Source of the DNA: Terriglobales bacterium
GTDB lineage: Bacteria > Acidobacteriota > Terriglobia > Terriglobales > Acidobacteriaceae
DNA: 64,000 nucleotides
Direction of reading: 5' to 3'
NCBI GenBank assembly: GCA_025934735.1
Contig: JAICWP010000001.1
Coordinates: 372,001-436,000, forward strand
The translations under genes and the position numbers were made by a program. Position 1 is the first letter of the stretch, and each line of letters begins with the position of its first letter. The notes below the pieces were generated by a model. That model was not told the DNA's origin, did not search any database, and saw only the letters and a list, made by a program, of their open reading frames with translations. Below, one piece after another: positions 16,127 to 25,058 of this stretch.

Positions 16127-18781
16127 TCACCCTCGCAGCGCCCGCACAGGATCAATGCGCGCCGCCCGCCACGCCGGCAGCAGGCACGCGGCCAGCGCTG
16201 CCATCATCATCACCAGGAGGGCCGACGCGAAGGCCACGGGATCGCGCGGGCTCACGTGGTAGAGCAAATACCCAAGCAGCCGCGAGGAGCCCAGGGCTAC
16301 GGCGGCGCCCAATGCGACGCCAGCCGCAGTTAAGGTAAGTCCGTGCGACAGCACCAGCCGTAGAAGATCGCGCGGTCCCGCGCCCAGCGCCATCCGCAAT
16401 CCCAGTTCCCTCCGGCTCTGCGATACGGTGTAAGACATGACCCCGTACATTCCGATGGCGGCCAGCAGCAGCGCCAGCAGGCTAAACACTGTCAGCATGT
16501 TCAGTGCAACGCGCTGAAACGCCATGGTGCGCGCCACCTGCTCTCCCATGGTGATGACCTCGCCAGGCGCCAGGTTTTCATCAAGCGAGTGAATCTCACG
16601 AGCTAAGGTGAGCGCCATGGCTTGCGGAGGTAGCGAGGTGCGGATGTTCAGCACCAGCCCGCCGGTGCTCTGGCGCGTGGGCACGTAAAAAAAAGGGGTG
16701 GGCGGCTCCGTCAAGCTCCTGTACTTCGAGTCTTTGGCGACCCCAACTACCCGCAGCCAGCGACCGTTAACCTGAAATCGGCTGCCCACCGGATCGCGCC
16801 CCCGCCAATATTGAGCGGCCATAGCCTGGTTCACCACCGCAACCGGCGGAGCGGCTTCGTTATCGGCGCGGGTAAACTCGCGGCCCGAGAGCACAGGAAT
16901 GCCCATGGTAGCGAGATATCCTGGACCCACTTGGTTGAACTCGAGCGTGGGCCGCTCGTCAGGCGCAGTTGGGTAGCCCTCAATCGCGACCGGGGCCGAG
17001 GAGTAAGAGCGATAACCGAAAGGCACAGTTTGCGCGAACGCCGCCGACTGCACACCGGGTACGGCCTGAATGCGATCAATCAACTGGTCTTCAAAATCTT
17101 CGGCTCGCTGCTGGTCGTAACCTGCGGATTTCAGGTCCACCCAGGTGGTCAGGACGCGAGTGGAGAAACCGGGGCTGATGTTCTGCAGGTTGCGCAGGCT
17201 TTGCAGCAGCAGGCCAGCTCCCACCAGGAGAACAAAACTCAGGGCGACTTGGAGCAGGACCAGGCTCCAGCGCGCCAACCCGCGCCGCCTTCCGCCCACC
17301 ACGCTGGCCGACTCCGCCTTGATCGCTCCGGCAAGGTCCACGTGGCTGGCTTGAATCGCTGGAACCGCCCCGAACAAGGCGGTGGCAATGAGGCAAACCG
17401 CAGCGCTGACCGCCAGAACGCGCCAGTCAAGCTCGCCGGGGAGGCTCATGGTCAGCCCGCCGCGTGAGGGAAGCAATAGCGCCAGGAGGTTGCGACACCA
17501 GTAGCCGAACAGGAGACCCGCGGCTACGGCGAGTGTGGATAACACCAAAGCCTCGGTGAGCAGTTGCCGCAGTAACCGCCCGCGCTTGGCGCCCACCGCC
17601 AGCCGAACGGTCATTTCATGGCGGCGAGCCACACCCCGTGCCAGCAGCAGGTTGCTCACGTTGGCGCAGGCGATGAGGAGCACAAAGACGACCACCGCGA
17701 GGGCAATTCCCAGAGTTGGCAGCAGCGTGCGGGCATTGTTGAAAGGCGTCTTCCACAACGGAAACAGCGTGATGTCGCGTGCGCGATTCGTAGCGGGATA
17801 GGCGGCTGCCAACCGAGTTGCTACCGCCGTGACTTGGCTTTGCGCCTGTTCCTGTGTGACGCCGGGCTTCAGCATGACAAAGCCCTCGATCCAGCGCGAA
17901 CTGCGATCTTCCAGTTTGTACCCGGTGGAATCAAAAGTCTCCTGCATCGAAACTGGAACCCAGAACTGGATAGCCCAGCCTACAAACGTTCCATTAAATC
18001 CCTCCGGGGCGACGCCAACGATGGTGTGAGGCACGCCCTCGAGCCTTTGCGTCTTGCCGATAATTGCCGGATCGCCATGGAAGCGGTCCTTCCATAGCCG
18101 GTAACTGATCACGGTTACAGGATGGGAGTTGCGGCCTGCATCTTCCGCCGGCAGAAAGCCTCGGCCGAGAATAGGGTGAACCCCCAGGGCGTCGAAGTAG
18201 TTGGACGAAACGATGCTGCCGGTGGCGCGCTCGGCATGGTCGCCGATGCCCAGCGTGGTGCCGGTAATCTTGTCCACGATGAAGGCGTCGAAGAGGGTGC
18301 AGCTCCTCTGCAGGTCGAGGAACTCGGGCCAGGAGAGGTCGGGGTCCGCCTCTCCCGTGGTGCCACGATGAGTCCCGGCTATAGCCATCATGCGTTCCTG
18401 GTGGGCTACGGCGGGAAAAGGACGGAGCAGGATGCCCTCAATCCAGCTCCAGACCGCGGCGTTGGCCCCGATTCCGACGGTGAGGCACAGCAACGCCAAA
18501 AGAGACACTCCGGGCGCGCGGCAAAGCATGCGCCAGCCGAAGCGAAGATCTTCGAGGAAGCCGTGCAGGAGATGGAACCGCCGGGTTTCGCGGCATTTCT
18601 CCTTGTAGTTTTCGATCCCGCCGAACTCGAGACGGGCGCGCCGGGCAGCTTCGGCCTCGGCTATGCCCGAACGCTGAAGATCAGCAGCGCGTTCCGCCAG
18701 GTGGGACCTGATTTCCTCCTCCAGGTCACGGTCGAGGCGGGAGCGGCGGAACAGTCGGTCGAAAATAGAAGTCAGCGCCAT
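16127..18781 (-). CDS. ADOP-type duplicated ABC permease (MacB/FtsX domains)
   Basis: An 884-residue inner-membrane protein of the acidobacterial duplicated orphan permease type. The N-terminal cytosolic segment (DRDLEEEIRSHLAERAADL and ARLEFGGIENYKEKCRET) is the ADOP signature. Two MacB-like periplasmic domains then alternate with two FtsX transmembrane blocks: VLLIACANVSNLLLARG and RRHEMTVRLAVGAKRGRLLRQ mark the first, MYGVMSYTVSQSRRELGLRM and LGAGPRDLLRLVL the second. It ends with PAWRAARIDPVRALRG. No ATPase is encoded next to it, hence 'orphan'. It likely works with a separate MacB-like ATPase in export or envelope stress. The start ATG follows the PadR stop by 4 bases, with GGAGG inside the end of padR. 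Confidence 0.9.
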   Translation of the reverse strand: MALTSIFDRLFRRSRLDRDLEEEIRSHLAERAADLQRSGIAEAEAARRARLEFGGIENYKEKCRETRRFHLLHGFLEDLRFGWRMLCRAPGVSLLALLCLTVGIGANAAVWSWIEGILLRPFPAVAHQERMMAIAGTHRGTTGEADPDLSWPEFLDLQRSCTLFDAFIVDKITGTTLGIGDHAERATGSIVSSNYFDALGVHPILGRGFLPAEDAGRNSHPVTVISYRLWKDRFHGDPAIIGKTQRLEGVPHTIVGVAPEGFNGTFVGWAIQFWVPVSMQETFDSTGYKLEDRSSRWIEGFVMLKPGVTQEQAQSQVTAVATRLAAAYPATNRARDITLFPLWKTPFNNARTLLPTLGIALAVVVFVLLIACANVSNLLLARGVARRHEMTVRLAVGAKRGRLLRQLLTEALVLSTLAVAAGLLFGYWCRNLLALLLPSRGGLTMSLPGELDWRVLAVSAAVCLIATALFGAVPAIQASHVDLAGAIKAESASVVGGRRRGLARWSLVLLQVALSFVLLVGAGLLLQSLRNLQNISPGFSTRVLTTWVDLKSAGYDQQRAEDFEDQLIDRIQAVPGVQSAAFAQTVPFGYRSYSSAPVAIEGYPTAPDERPTLEFNQVGPGYLATMGIPVLSGREFTRADNEAAPPVAVVNQAMAAQYWRGRDPVGSRFQVNGRWLRVVGVAKDSKYRSLTEPPTPFFYVPTRQSTGGLVLNIRTSLPPQAMALTLAREIHSLDENLAPGEVITMGEQVARTMAFQRVALNMLTVFSLLALLLAAIGMYGVMSYTVSQSRRELGLRMALGAGPRDLLRLVLSHGLTLTAAGVALGAAVALGSSRLLGYLLYHVSPRDPVAFASALLVMMMAALAACLLPAWRAARIDPVRALRG

Positions 18782-18785
18782 GCGC

Positions 18786-19127
18786 TCAGGCCTCCTTCGG
18801 GCTGGAGCCCAGAACCGCGGACATGGCCGCGACCAACCGGTTCCAGCCTTGAGTTTCATCGCGCAGCCGCTTTTCCCCCTGCCGCGTCAGGCGGTAATAC
18901 TTGGCGCGGCGGTTATTTTCGGAGGTGCCCCACTCGCTGGCCAGCAAGTGCTGCTCTTCCAGCCGGTAGAGCGCGGGGTAGAGCGCGCCCTGCTCGATCA
19001 GCAGCGCTCCGGCGGAAATCTGCTGAATGCGCAGCAGCACCCCATAGCCGTGCAGCGGGCCCAGCGACACGGCTTTAAGAATCAGCAGGTCCAGGGTTCC
19101 GGGAAGCAGCTCAGCCTTGGGCGCCAT
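18786..19127 (-). CDS. PadR-family transcriptional repressor
   Basis: A 113-residue winged-helix protein beginning MAPKAELLPGTLDLLILKAV, followed by LHGYGVLLRIQQISAGALLIEQGALYPALYRLE (recognition helix region) and a wing with NNRRAKYYRLTRQGEKRL. This is the PadR-s1 layout common before ADOP permeases. The ATG at 19127 has AGGAG 7 bases upstream; an upstream in-frame start at 19163 would read through the operator and was rejected. Transcribed with the permease directly downstream, it probably represses its own operon through the inverted repeats at 19134-19174. The inducing ligand is unknown. Confidence 0.9.
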   Translation of the reverse strand: MAPKAELLPGTLDLLILKAVSLGPLHGYGVLLRIQQISAGALLIEQGALYPALYRLEEQHLLASEWGTSENNRRAKYYRLTRQGEKRLRDETQGWNRLVAAMSAVLGSSPKEA

Positions 19128-19133
19128 TCGCAC

Positions 19134-19179
19134 TCCTAAATAGATTAGGAAGGTAACCCACACTCTCCTAATCTGTCAA
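19134..19179 (-). promoter_or_regulatory. padR promoter with overlapping inverted-repeat operators
   Basis: Two inverted repeats share the arm TTAGGA: TCCTAA-ATAGA-TTAGGA (19134-19150), and AGATTAGGA (19142-19150) facing TCCTAATCT (19166-19174) with a 15-base spacer, perfect over 9 bp. On the minus strand a perfect -35 TTGACA (19179-19174) touches the outer arm; the -10 is weak and would lie near 19155-19150, in the inner arm. This layout suits autorepression by PadR. Transcription start not proven. Confidence 0.6.
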
Positions 19180-19259
19180 GGAGGAGGGCCGCCTTCCTGG
19201 CAAATTGGAGATAGCGTGTGATATCAGCGAATAACCCGCGCGTTATGGGATGATGTGCC

Positions 19260-19457
19260 ATGCGCCAGCGGACGCTCAAGATTGTTAAACGCACGCCCAT
19301 CGCACTAGCCTTTTGCGAGATCTGCAGGATGGAGTTCCATTCCTATGCCCGGGAAGAGGATGAGGCGGAACAGGAAATGCAATCGCTGTTCGACTCCCAC
19401 AGCTGTGAACTCAGCCAGCCTCTACGTGCCCACACTGCCGGTGGTGGTGAGGGCTGA
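19260..19457 (+). CDS. Small zinc-ribbon-like cytosolic protein
   Basis: A 65-residue protein with FCEICRMEF (CxxC) and a later FDSHSCELS (H-x-C), separated by an acidic helix (REEDEAEQEMQSLFDSH). The CxxC...HxC spacing is compatible with one small metal site. The basic N-terminus (RQRTLKIVKRTP) and lack of a signal place it in the cytosol. It diverges from padR; no operon partner is visible downstream. I recall similar short CxxC proteins scattered in Acidobacteria, with no known function. Confidence 0.55.
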   Translation: MRQRTLKIVKRTPIALAFCEICRMEFHSYAREEDEAEQEMQSLFDSHSCELSQPLRAHTAGGGEG

Positions 19458-19630
19458 TCACGAGGTGCGTCCCTAAAAGGGTGGCCAGCGCCGCAACCGC
19501 CGAACATCTAAGCTCGATACCTCTGAGAGCACAGTGGGTGCTCGAGTCTGTGCCGCCTATCACAGCCAGCGCGTGCGGAAATCATTGACAGCCACCCCGC
19601 GCCTTGTTGCAATAAAATTGGAACTTTGCG

Positions 19631-20962
19631 ATGAAATTCCTCAAGCACAAATGGCTGCTCGGGCTGGCTCTGCTGGTGGCCATCGCCATGGTAGTTGGCT
19701 TCACCTATAACCGCACGCCGCAGTCGCAGTACTTCACTGCCAGGGCGCAGCGCGGCACCATCAATGACGTGGTGCAGGCCACCGGTACCATAAATGCGGT
19801 CATTACCGTGCAAGTGGGCTCGCAGGTGTCGGGCACCATCTCCAAGCTGTTCGCCGACTTCAACTCGCACGTGCATCAGGGGCAGGTAGTGGCGCAGATT
19901 GAGCCTTCTCTGTTTCAAGGCGCGCTGCTTCAGGCCAAGGCGGACCTGCAGAATGCGCGCGCCAACCAGTCCGCGGCTCAGGCGGAGCTGGAGAAAGCCA
20001 AGGCTACTGCCGTGCAGACCCGGGCCGACTACCAGCGTACCGTGGGCTTGGCCAAGGAAGGCGTGATGAGCCCGCAGCAACTGGACCTGGCTCGCGCCAA
20101 CGCCGACACGGCTGCTGCCGGGGTGGCCGCCGCCGAAGCTACGGTCAAGCAGGCTGCTGCCCAGGTGAACCTCAAATCCGCCGCCGTGGATGTTTCCCAA
20201 ACCAACTTGAACCACACCACCATTCAAGCACCCATCAATGGAATTGTGGTGGCGCGCAACGTGGACGTGGGCCAGACCGTCGCCGCCTCCCTGCAGGCGC
20301 CTACCTTGTTCAACATCGCTCAAGACCTGACCAAGATGCAGGTGGACACGCAAACCGATGAATCCGACGTCGGCAACATCAAGGTAGGTCAGCAGGCGAC
20401 CTTTACGGTGGACGCCTATCCCAACCAGACCTTCCGCGGACATGTGGTGCAGATTCGCCTGAATCCCACCATCGTGCAGAATGTGGTTACTTACGACACG
20501 GTGATTGCTTTCGGGAATCCGGAGATGAAGTTGTTTCCTGGCATGACGGCCTATGTAACCATCCCCGTTGCCACCGCCGAAGACGTGCTGGAAGTTCCCA
20601 ACACGGCGCTCCGCTTTAAGCCGGCGATGAGCGCCGAGCGCATACGACAGCTCTATGCCCAGTACGGCATCGCGGAGCCGCACGCCGCGACCGCGCCTCG
20701 GGCCAGCAATGGCGAGCCCCCGAAGACTCAGGGAGTGGGGCTGCAGGGACCGCGCCTGCCACGCCGCGATGAGGCTATTATCTGGCGGCTGCGCCCCGAC
20801 CGCAGCATCGAGCCCGTGCTGATCCGCACCGGCATCACCGACCACACGCAGACCGCCGTGGCCGAGGTGCTCAAGGGCGGCTTGCAGCCCGGAGATGAGC
20901 TGGCCATTGGGCAGGAAGCCGGGACCCGTGCGCCCAGCGGGCCCGGCATGATGCGGCGGTGA
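19631..20962 (+). CDS. MacA-like periplasmic adaptor (membrane fusion protein)
   Basis: A 443-residue adaptor anchored by an N-terminal transmembrane segment (WLLGLALLVAIAMVVGF). The biotinyl-lipoyl halves (GTINDVVQATGTINAVITVQ and later TTIQAPINGIVVARNVDVGQ) flank a long alpha-helical hairpin (~100-190, rich in Ala and Gln). A beta-barrel and a membrane-proximal domain follow (LMVPNTALRF-type strand EDVLEVPNTALRFKPA). This is the HlyD/MacA plan, linking an inner-membrane MacB unit to a TolC-type channel. The ATPase and permease genes follow directly on the same strand. Export of macrolides, lipopeptides or siderophores is typical of the family; the substrate is unknown here. No outer-membrane channel gene is adjacent. 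Confidence 0.88.
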   Translation: MKFLKHKWLLGLALLVAIAMVVGFTYNRTPQSQYFTARAQRGTINDVVQATGTINAVITVQVGSQVSGTISKLFADFNSHVHQGQVVAQIEPSLFQGALLQAKADLQNARANQSAAQAELEKAKATAVQTRADYQRTVGLAKEGVMSPQQLDLARANADTAAAGVAAAEATVKQAAAQVNLKSAAVDVSQTNLNHTTIQAPINGIVVARNVDVGQTVAASLQAPTLFNIAQDLTKMQVDTQTDESDVGNIKVGQQATFTVDAYPNQTFRGHVVQIRLNPTIVQNVVTYDTVIAFGNPEMKLFPGMTAYVTIPVATAEDVLEVPNTALRFKPAMSAERIRQLYAQYGIAEPHAATAPRASNGEPPKTQGVGLQGPRLPRRDEAIIWRLRPDRSIEPVLIRTGITDHTQTAVAEVLKGGLQPGDELAIGQEAGTRAPSGPGMMRR

Positions 20963-21007
20963 GAGGCGTGGCAGACTGCAAATTAGCGATTGCAATTACC
21001 AATCACA

Positions 21008-21793
21008 ATGTCCACTGTCGTTCAACCCGCCTCGCCTGCTGATACCTCGCGCCCCACCTCTGAATTAATCCGGGTGGAGGAAGTCCACAAGTATTACGAG
21101 CTTGGCGAGACACGCGTTCACGCCTTGCGGGGAGTGAGCGTGACCATCAGCCGGGGCGAGTTTGTGGCCATTATGGGCGCCAGCGGCAGCGGCAAATCCA
21201 CCTTCATGAATCTGCTGGGCTGCCTGGACCGCCCGTCCAGCGGCCGCTATCTGCTCGAGAACACGGACGTTGCCCAGTTGGACAAGAAAGCGTTGGCGGC
21301 TATCCGAAACCGCAAGCTGGGTTTCGTCTTTCAGGGATTCAATTTGCTCTCACGCACCACCGCGCTGGAAAATGTCGAGCTGCCCACGCTCTATGCCCAG
21401 CTCAACAAAGAAGAGCGGCTGACGCGGGCGCGCGAGGCTTTGCGCACGGTGGGCCTCGAAGACCGGATGGATCACTTTCCGTCGCAGCTCTCCGGTGGGC
21501 AGCAGCAGCGCGTAGCCATTGCCCGCTCCCTAGTCAACCGTCCCTCCATCCTACTGGCCGACGAGCCCACCGGCAACCTGGACAGCCGCACCTCGGTGGA
21601 AATCATGGATGTGTTTCAGCAGCTCAACGACCAGGGGCTCACCATCGTATTGGTTACGCATGAGCCCGATATCTCGCGCTTCGCGAAGCGAACGCTGCTT
21701 TTTCGCGACGGTAAGATCCGGCGCGACGACCCCGTGGCCGACCGCCCCCGCGCTGGCGAGGTTCTGAAGGCGCTGCCTAAGTTGGAGGATTGA
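21008..21793 (+). CDS. MacB/LolD-type ABC transporter ATPase
   Basis: A 261-residue ATPase. Walker [11 protein letters not shown]-loop VFQGFNLL, signature [15 protein letters not shown], Walker [15 protein letters not shown] and switch His in VLVTHEPDI are all present, with the MacB/LolD-group motif TGNLDSRTS. The ATG at 21008 was preferred over an in-frame TTG at 20990. The stop at 21793 is followed by the permease start 8 bases on. It drives the separate permease at 21802; in E. coli MacB the two are fused, here they are split. An AT-rich spacer with word-like repeats lies between it and the adaptor gene. Confidence 0.92.
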   Translation: MSTVVQPASPADTSRPTSELIRVEEVHKYYELGETRVHALRGVSVTISRGEFVAIMGASGSGKSTFMNLLGCLDRPSSGRYLLENTDVAQLDKKALAAIRNRKLGFVFQGFNLLSRTTALENVELPTLYAQLNKEERLTRAREALRTVGLEDRMDHFPSQLSGGQQQRVAIARSLVNRPSILLADEPTGNLDSRTSVEIMDVFQQLNDQGLTIVLVTHEPDISRFAKRTLLFRDGKIRRDDPVADRPRAGEVLKALPKLED

Positions 21794-21801
21794 GACCTGT
21801 C

Positions 21802-23022
21802 ATGGATTTCTTGTCCATTCTGCGCGTAGCCTGGCGGGCGCTCTCGCGCAACAAGCTGCGCTCCAGCCTCACCATGCTGGGCGTGATCATCGGCGTGGGC
21901 GCGGTCATCGCCATGGTGGGCGTGGGCCAGGGAGCCAGTCAGGCAGTGCAGCAGCAAATCTCCGCCATGGGTTCTAACGTGGTGTTCGTGTCCAGCGGCA
22001 CGGTCAATCGCGGCGGCCTGCGCCTGGGCTGGGGCCAGACCAAAAGCCTGGTGTATGACGACATGCGCGCCATTGTTCGCGAGTGTGCGGCGGTCCGTGC
22101 GGCCGCGCCTGGCGCCAGCTCCGCCGAGCAAGTCGTTTTCGGCAACGATAACTGGTTCACCAATGTGCAGGGAACCGAACCGCAATATTTCGACATTCGC
22201 GATTGGACGCTGGCGGCGGGTGTGCCCTTTACTCAACCTGACGTTGAGGCCGCCGCCAATGTGGCGGTTATCGGCAACACAGTGCGCCAGAATCTTTTCG
22301 GCGCCGCCGACCCAGTGGGGCAAACCATCCGCATAAAGGATCTGCCCTTTCGCGTGGTGGGCGTGCTCAATGCCAAGGGCCAATCAGCGCACATGGGGCA
22401 GGATCAGGACGACGTCATCTTCGTGCCTATCACCACCTTGCAGAAGAAGTTGACCGGAGATACTTGGCTGCGCTTCATCGTGGTCTCGGCGGTTTCCCGT
22501 CAGGCCAGCTATGCCGCCCAGCAGGAGATTACGGCGCTGCTGCGCGACCGCCACCGTATTCGTCCCGGTCAGGATGACGATTTCATTGTGCGCAACCTGG
22601 CCGATATCGCGCAATTGGCCGATGAGTCATCGCGCGTCATGACCCTGCTGCTGGCCTCCATTGCCGGCGTCTCGCTGATTGTGGGCGGCATCGGCATCAT
22701 GAACATCATGCTGGTTTCGGTGACCGAACGCACCCGCGAGATTGGCATCCGCATGGCCATTGGCGCTACCGAGGATGACGTGCAGCGCCAGTTCCTCACC
22801 GAAGCCGTGGTGCTCAGCCTTCTGGGAGGCGCTGTCGGCATTCTGTTCGGGATCGGGTCCTCACTGCTCATTACCCGTCTGCTGGGCTGGGCGGTGGTTA
22901 TTTCACCGGCGGCCATCGCCGTTGCCGCGCTGTTTTCCGGTGCGGTGGGCATCTTCTTTGGCTTCTATCCTGCGCGCAAAGCGGCCCGCCTCGATCCCAT
23001 CGAGGCTCTGCGCTTCGAGTAA
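21802..23022 (+). CDS. MacB-type ABC permease (MacB_PCD + FtsX)
   Basis: A 406-residue inner-membrane protein. TM1 (LTMLGVIIGVGAVIAMVGVG) is followed by a periplasmic MacB_PCD domain (~45-285) and three C-terminal FtsX helices beginning MTLLLASIAGVSLIVGGIGI, with the conserved RTREIGIRMAIGATEDDV coupling segment and the ending ARKAARLDPIEALRFE. It forms the mechanotransmission half of the tripartite pump with the ATPase and adaptor upstream. A hairpin terminator starts at the stop codon. Confidence 0.92.
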   Translation: MDFLSILRVAWRALSRNKLRSSLTMLGVIIGVGAVIAMVGVGQGASQAVQQQISAMGSNVVFVSSGTVNRGGLRLGWGQTKSLVYDDMRAIVRECAAVRAAAPGASSAEQVVFGNDNWFTNVQGTEPQYFDIRDWTLAAGVPFTQPDVEAAANVAVIGNTVRQNLFGAADPVGQTIRIKDLPFRVVGVLNAKGQSAHMGQDQDDVIFVPITTLQKKLTGDTWLRFIVVSAVSRQASYAAQQEITALLRDRHRIRPGQDDDFIVRNLADIAQLADESSRVMTLLLASIAGVSLIVGGIGIMNIMLVSVTERTREIGIRMAIGATEDDVQRQFLTEAVVLSLLGGAVGILFGIGSSLLITRLLGWAVVISPAAIAVAALFSGAVGIFFGFYPARKAARLDPIEALRFE

Positions 23023-23049
23023 AAAAGAAGGGCGGTTGCCCGCCCTTTT
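23021..23049. terminator. Bidirectional intrinsic terminator
   Basis: Stem AAGGGCGG/CCGCCCTT (23028-23035 with 23040-23047), loop TTGC, T-rich tail on the plus strand and an A6 run at 23021-23026 that gives a T tail on the minus strand. It lies between the convergent MacB-type permease and the DUF4142 gene and can serve both. Confidence 0.85.
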
Positions 23050-23085
23050 CCACCTGCAAGTCTTTTTTGTTCTCAGCCGACGCGG

Positions 23086-23736
23086 TCAGTACTGGCGAGG
23101 ACTCTGGTTGTTGGCGCTCTCGTTCCGCGAGTTGTGCGTCAGCGCCTGCTGGCTGACTGCTTCGGTAGGATGGTTGAGGCCAGCCTTACCGGTCATATCC
23201 ATGTTGCCGGCCAAGTCCTCAGCCAGTCGGATATGGTCCTGAAGATGCGGCAGCATCGCGGCGGCGAAATCCTTCACAGAAGGATCCTGGCTGTTCTTGA
23301 TCTCGCCATCGAATTTCTGGATATCCTTCTGGTGGTCCCGCAAGTTATCTTTCACGAACGCAACGTCGAGTTGTTTGCCGGAGAGCGTCTTCAGATGATC
23401 ATAGGCTGCCGTCTGCTTAGCATTCGGTTGGCTCAGCAGAGTGACGTGCACCGAGGTAGCCACCGAACTCAGCTGTTGTTCTGCCTGCGTGTGATCGTTC
23501 ACCAGATCCTTAGCGTACTGCCGGATGGCGGGATCTTGGGTCTTCTCCTCCACCATCTTCGCGGTTTTCACTTCCGACAGATTGTCTTGCGACACCTCCT
23601 GAAGAAAACTGCGATCTGCCGAGCTCAGCCGGCTGTTCATCGTGCCTTTCGAACTGGCCGGGCTTTGCTGGGCAAACGCGCTCCCCGCCAGCAGCATGGC
23701 TGCGGCTGCCAACCCAATGCTCCAATTGTTGTGCAT
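23086..23736 (-). CDS. Exported DUF4142 protein
   Basis: A 216-residue protein with a signal peptide (IGLAAAAMLLAGSAFA-QQ) and a single DUF4142 four-helix domain (~35-185). It is ferritin-like in predicted shape but has no full metal motif that I can see. Typical stretches are LSSADRSFLQEVSQDNLSEV, AKDLVNDHTQAEQQLSSVA and VKDFAAAMLPHLQDHIRLAE. The ATG at 23736 has GGAGG 7 bases upstream. A second DUF4142 gene lies just upstream on the same strand, suggesting tandem paralogues. The family is envelope-located and of unknown function. Confidence 0.85.
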   Translation of the reverse strand: MHNNWSIGLAAAAMLLAGSAFAQQSPASSKGTMNSRLSSADRSFLQEVSQDNLSEVKTAKMVEEKTQDPAIRQYAKDLVNDHTQAEQQLSSVATSVHVTLLSQPNAKQTAAYDHLKTLSGKQLDVAFVKDNLRDHQKDIQKFDGEIKNSQDPSVKDFAAAMLPHLQDHIRLAEDLAGNMDMTGKAGLNHPTEAVSQQALTHNSRNESANNQSPRQY

Positions 23737-23913
23737 CCTGGTTCCTCCCATACTTTGCCGGATGGGTTAAACGAAGCACTGCCGCCGCGGAAAGTTGCAA
23801 TCGCTCCGCGGCTCCTGCCTGGAGAACCCACTCTGGCTGATTTTGTCCCTTTTGGGGTGGGATGGGACCGCTTAGGGGTGCGGTTGGCCGCATTCGCGAG
23901 CAGCCAGCCTGCG

Positions 23914-24516
23914 TCACTGGTCGTTGCTGGAGCCGGCACCCTCGCCCGGAGCAATTGCCTTGGCTACTTGGTCCTGGTGCTTGACGTCAGGAAGAAGGGT
24001 TTCAATATAGCGTTTCACCGCCGGATTTTGCGTGCTCATGGCGGTATCCTCATAGCTTCCATATTGCCGGTCCAGGTCCAGCGCCATACGGCTTAGAAAC
24101 AACCGGTCCAACTCTGCTCCAGAATGCTTCTCCAGTTGCTGCTTGGCTTTACGGTCGCGACGGCTGAGCTGTTTGGGCAGCGCCATCCCAAAGGTGTGGG
24201 CCACCGCCAGCAGTTCTTGCTGGGCGCGGCTGCGCTGGGCGACCAGCGTGCGGGCAAAGTTTCTAGCCCTGGCGCTGAACCCTTTCTGCTCCGCCACTTG
24301 GCCCAGTTCAATGGCCGCTTCGTTTTCTTCGGCTGCGTTGCGCAGGAAGCTTTTGTCGGAACGCGTCAGCCTGGCGGCATCCGTACTCATCCCCGGAGCC
24401 CTGGATTGTCCCAGGCCCAGCGGCACGGCGCCGCCCACCACCAAAACCACTACCCACGCTTTTCTGTAAAGCTGGGAACGACTCAGAATACTTGCCGCGA
24501 TTGCTTCAATTCCCAT
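23914..24516 (-). CDS. Exported DUF4142 protein, second copy
   Basis: A 200-residue protein with an N-terminal hydrophobic segment (AWVVVLVVGGAVPLGLG), then the DUF4142 helices: LTRSDKSFLRNAAEENEAAI, ARNFARTLVAQRSRAQQELL and VKRYIETLLPDVKHQDQVAK. It aligns in layout with the gene at 23086 but is distinct in sequence, so the duplication is not recent. ATG at 24516 has GAGGATCA just before it; the longer frame to 24561 has no ribosome site. It diverges from the MarR gene at 24631, which may control it. Confidence 0.82.
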   Translation of the reverse strand: MGIEAIAASILSRSQLYRKAWVVVLVVGGAVPLGLGQSRAPGMSTDAARLTRSDKSFLRNAAEENEAAIELGQVAEQKGFSARARNFARTLVAQRSRAQQELLAVAHTFGMALPKQLSRRDRKAKQQLEKHSGAELDRLFLSRMALDLDRQYGSYEDTAMSTQNPAVKRYIETLLPDVKHQDQVAKAIAPGEGAGSSNDQ

Positions 24517-24630
24517 TGATCCTCGCCAGAAGCGTTGCGTCTGCTCTGGTGCTATTTCCATAAGGTAGGTTGCCAGTTATAGCAGACGGGCTTACATACA
24601 GCTACAATGCACCAGCACCGGAGGTAAAGA

Positions 24631-25044
24631 TTGCCAGACCTGTCCGCCACTGATTATCTTGCCTTGGCCGAATTCCGCCATCAGCTCGAACGGTTTCTGC
24701 AGCGCCGACGCCGGGCCGCCCGCCAGCTTGGTTTGCAACCAAAGCAATACCAACTCATGCTGGCCGTCAAGGGCATGCCTAAGGGTCAGCGGCCCACAGT
24801 GGGTCAAATCGCCGAGCGCCTGCAGATCCAGAATCACAGTGTGGTCGAACTGGTGGACCGCCTGGAGCAGCGCCACTATATCCAGCGCCAGCGCGATGAG
24901 GTGGACCACCGGGTGGTGCGCTTGATCATCACCCCGGCGGGCGAGGCCCTCCTGCGCAAACTGGTGAGCGCCAGCCTGAGCGAATTGCGGACAGAAGCGC
25001 CGGCATTGTTGAAGGCACTGACTAAGGTCTTGCGCAAAAAATAA
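24631..25044 (+). CDS. MarR-family transcriptional regulator
   Basis: A 137-residue winged-helix protein. The HTH region reads TVGQIAERLQIQNHSVVELVDRLEQ, and the wing is IQRQRDEVDHRVVRLIITPAGEALL with the DxR motif typical of MarR. The start is a TTG at 24631 supported by GGAGG 6 bases upstream; no in-frame ATG is suitable. It is divergent from the DUF4142 pair, so the 115-base gap may hold its operator. The ligand is unknown. It converges with the SCO1 gene. Confidence 0.88.
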   Translation: MPDLSATDYLALAEFRHQLERFLQRRRRAARQLGLQPKQYQLMLAVKGMPKGQRPTVGQIAERLQIQNHSVVELVDRLEQRHYIQRQRDEVDHRVVRLIITPAGEALLRKLVSASLSELRTEAPALLKALTKVLRKK

Positions 25045-25058
25045 TCCTGGGTGCGAGC

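Noticed and set aside
19508-20995. Minus-strand frame of 495 codons opposite the MacA-like adaptor
   Set aside because: His/Gly/Leu-rich shadow of the real adaptor gene, which has full domain structure.
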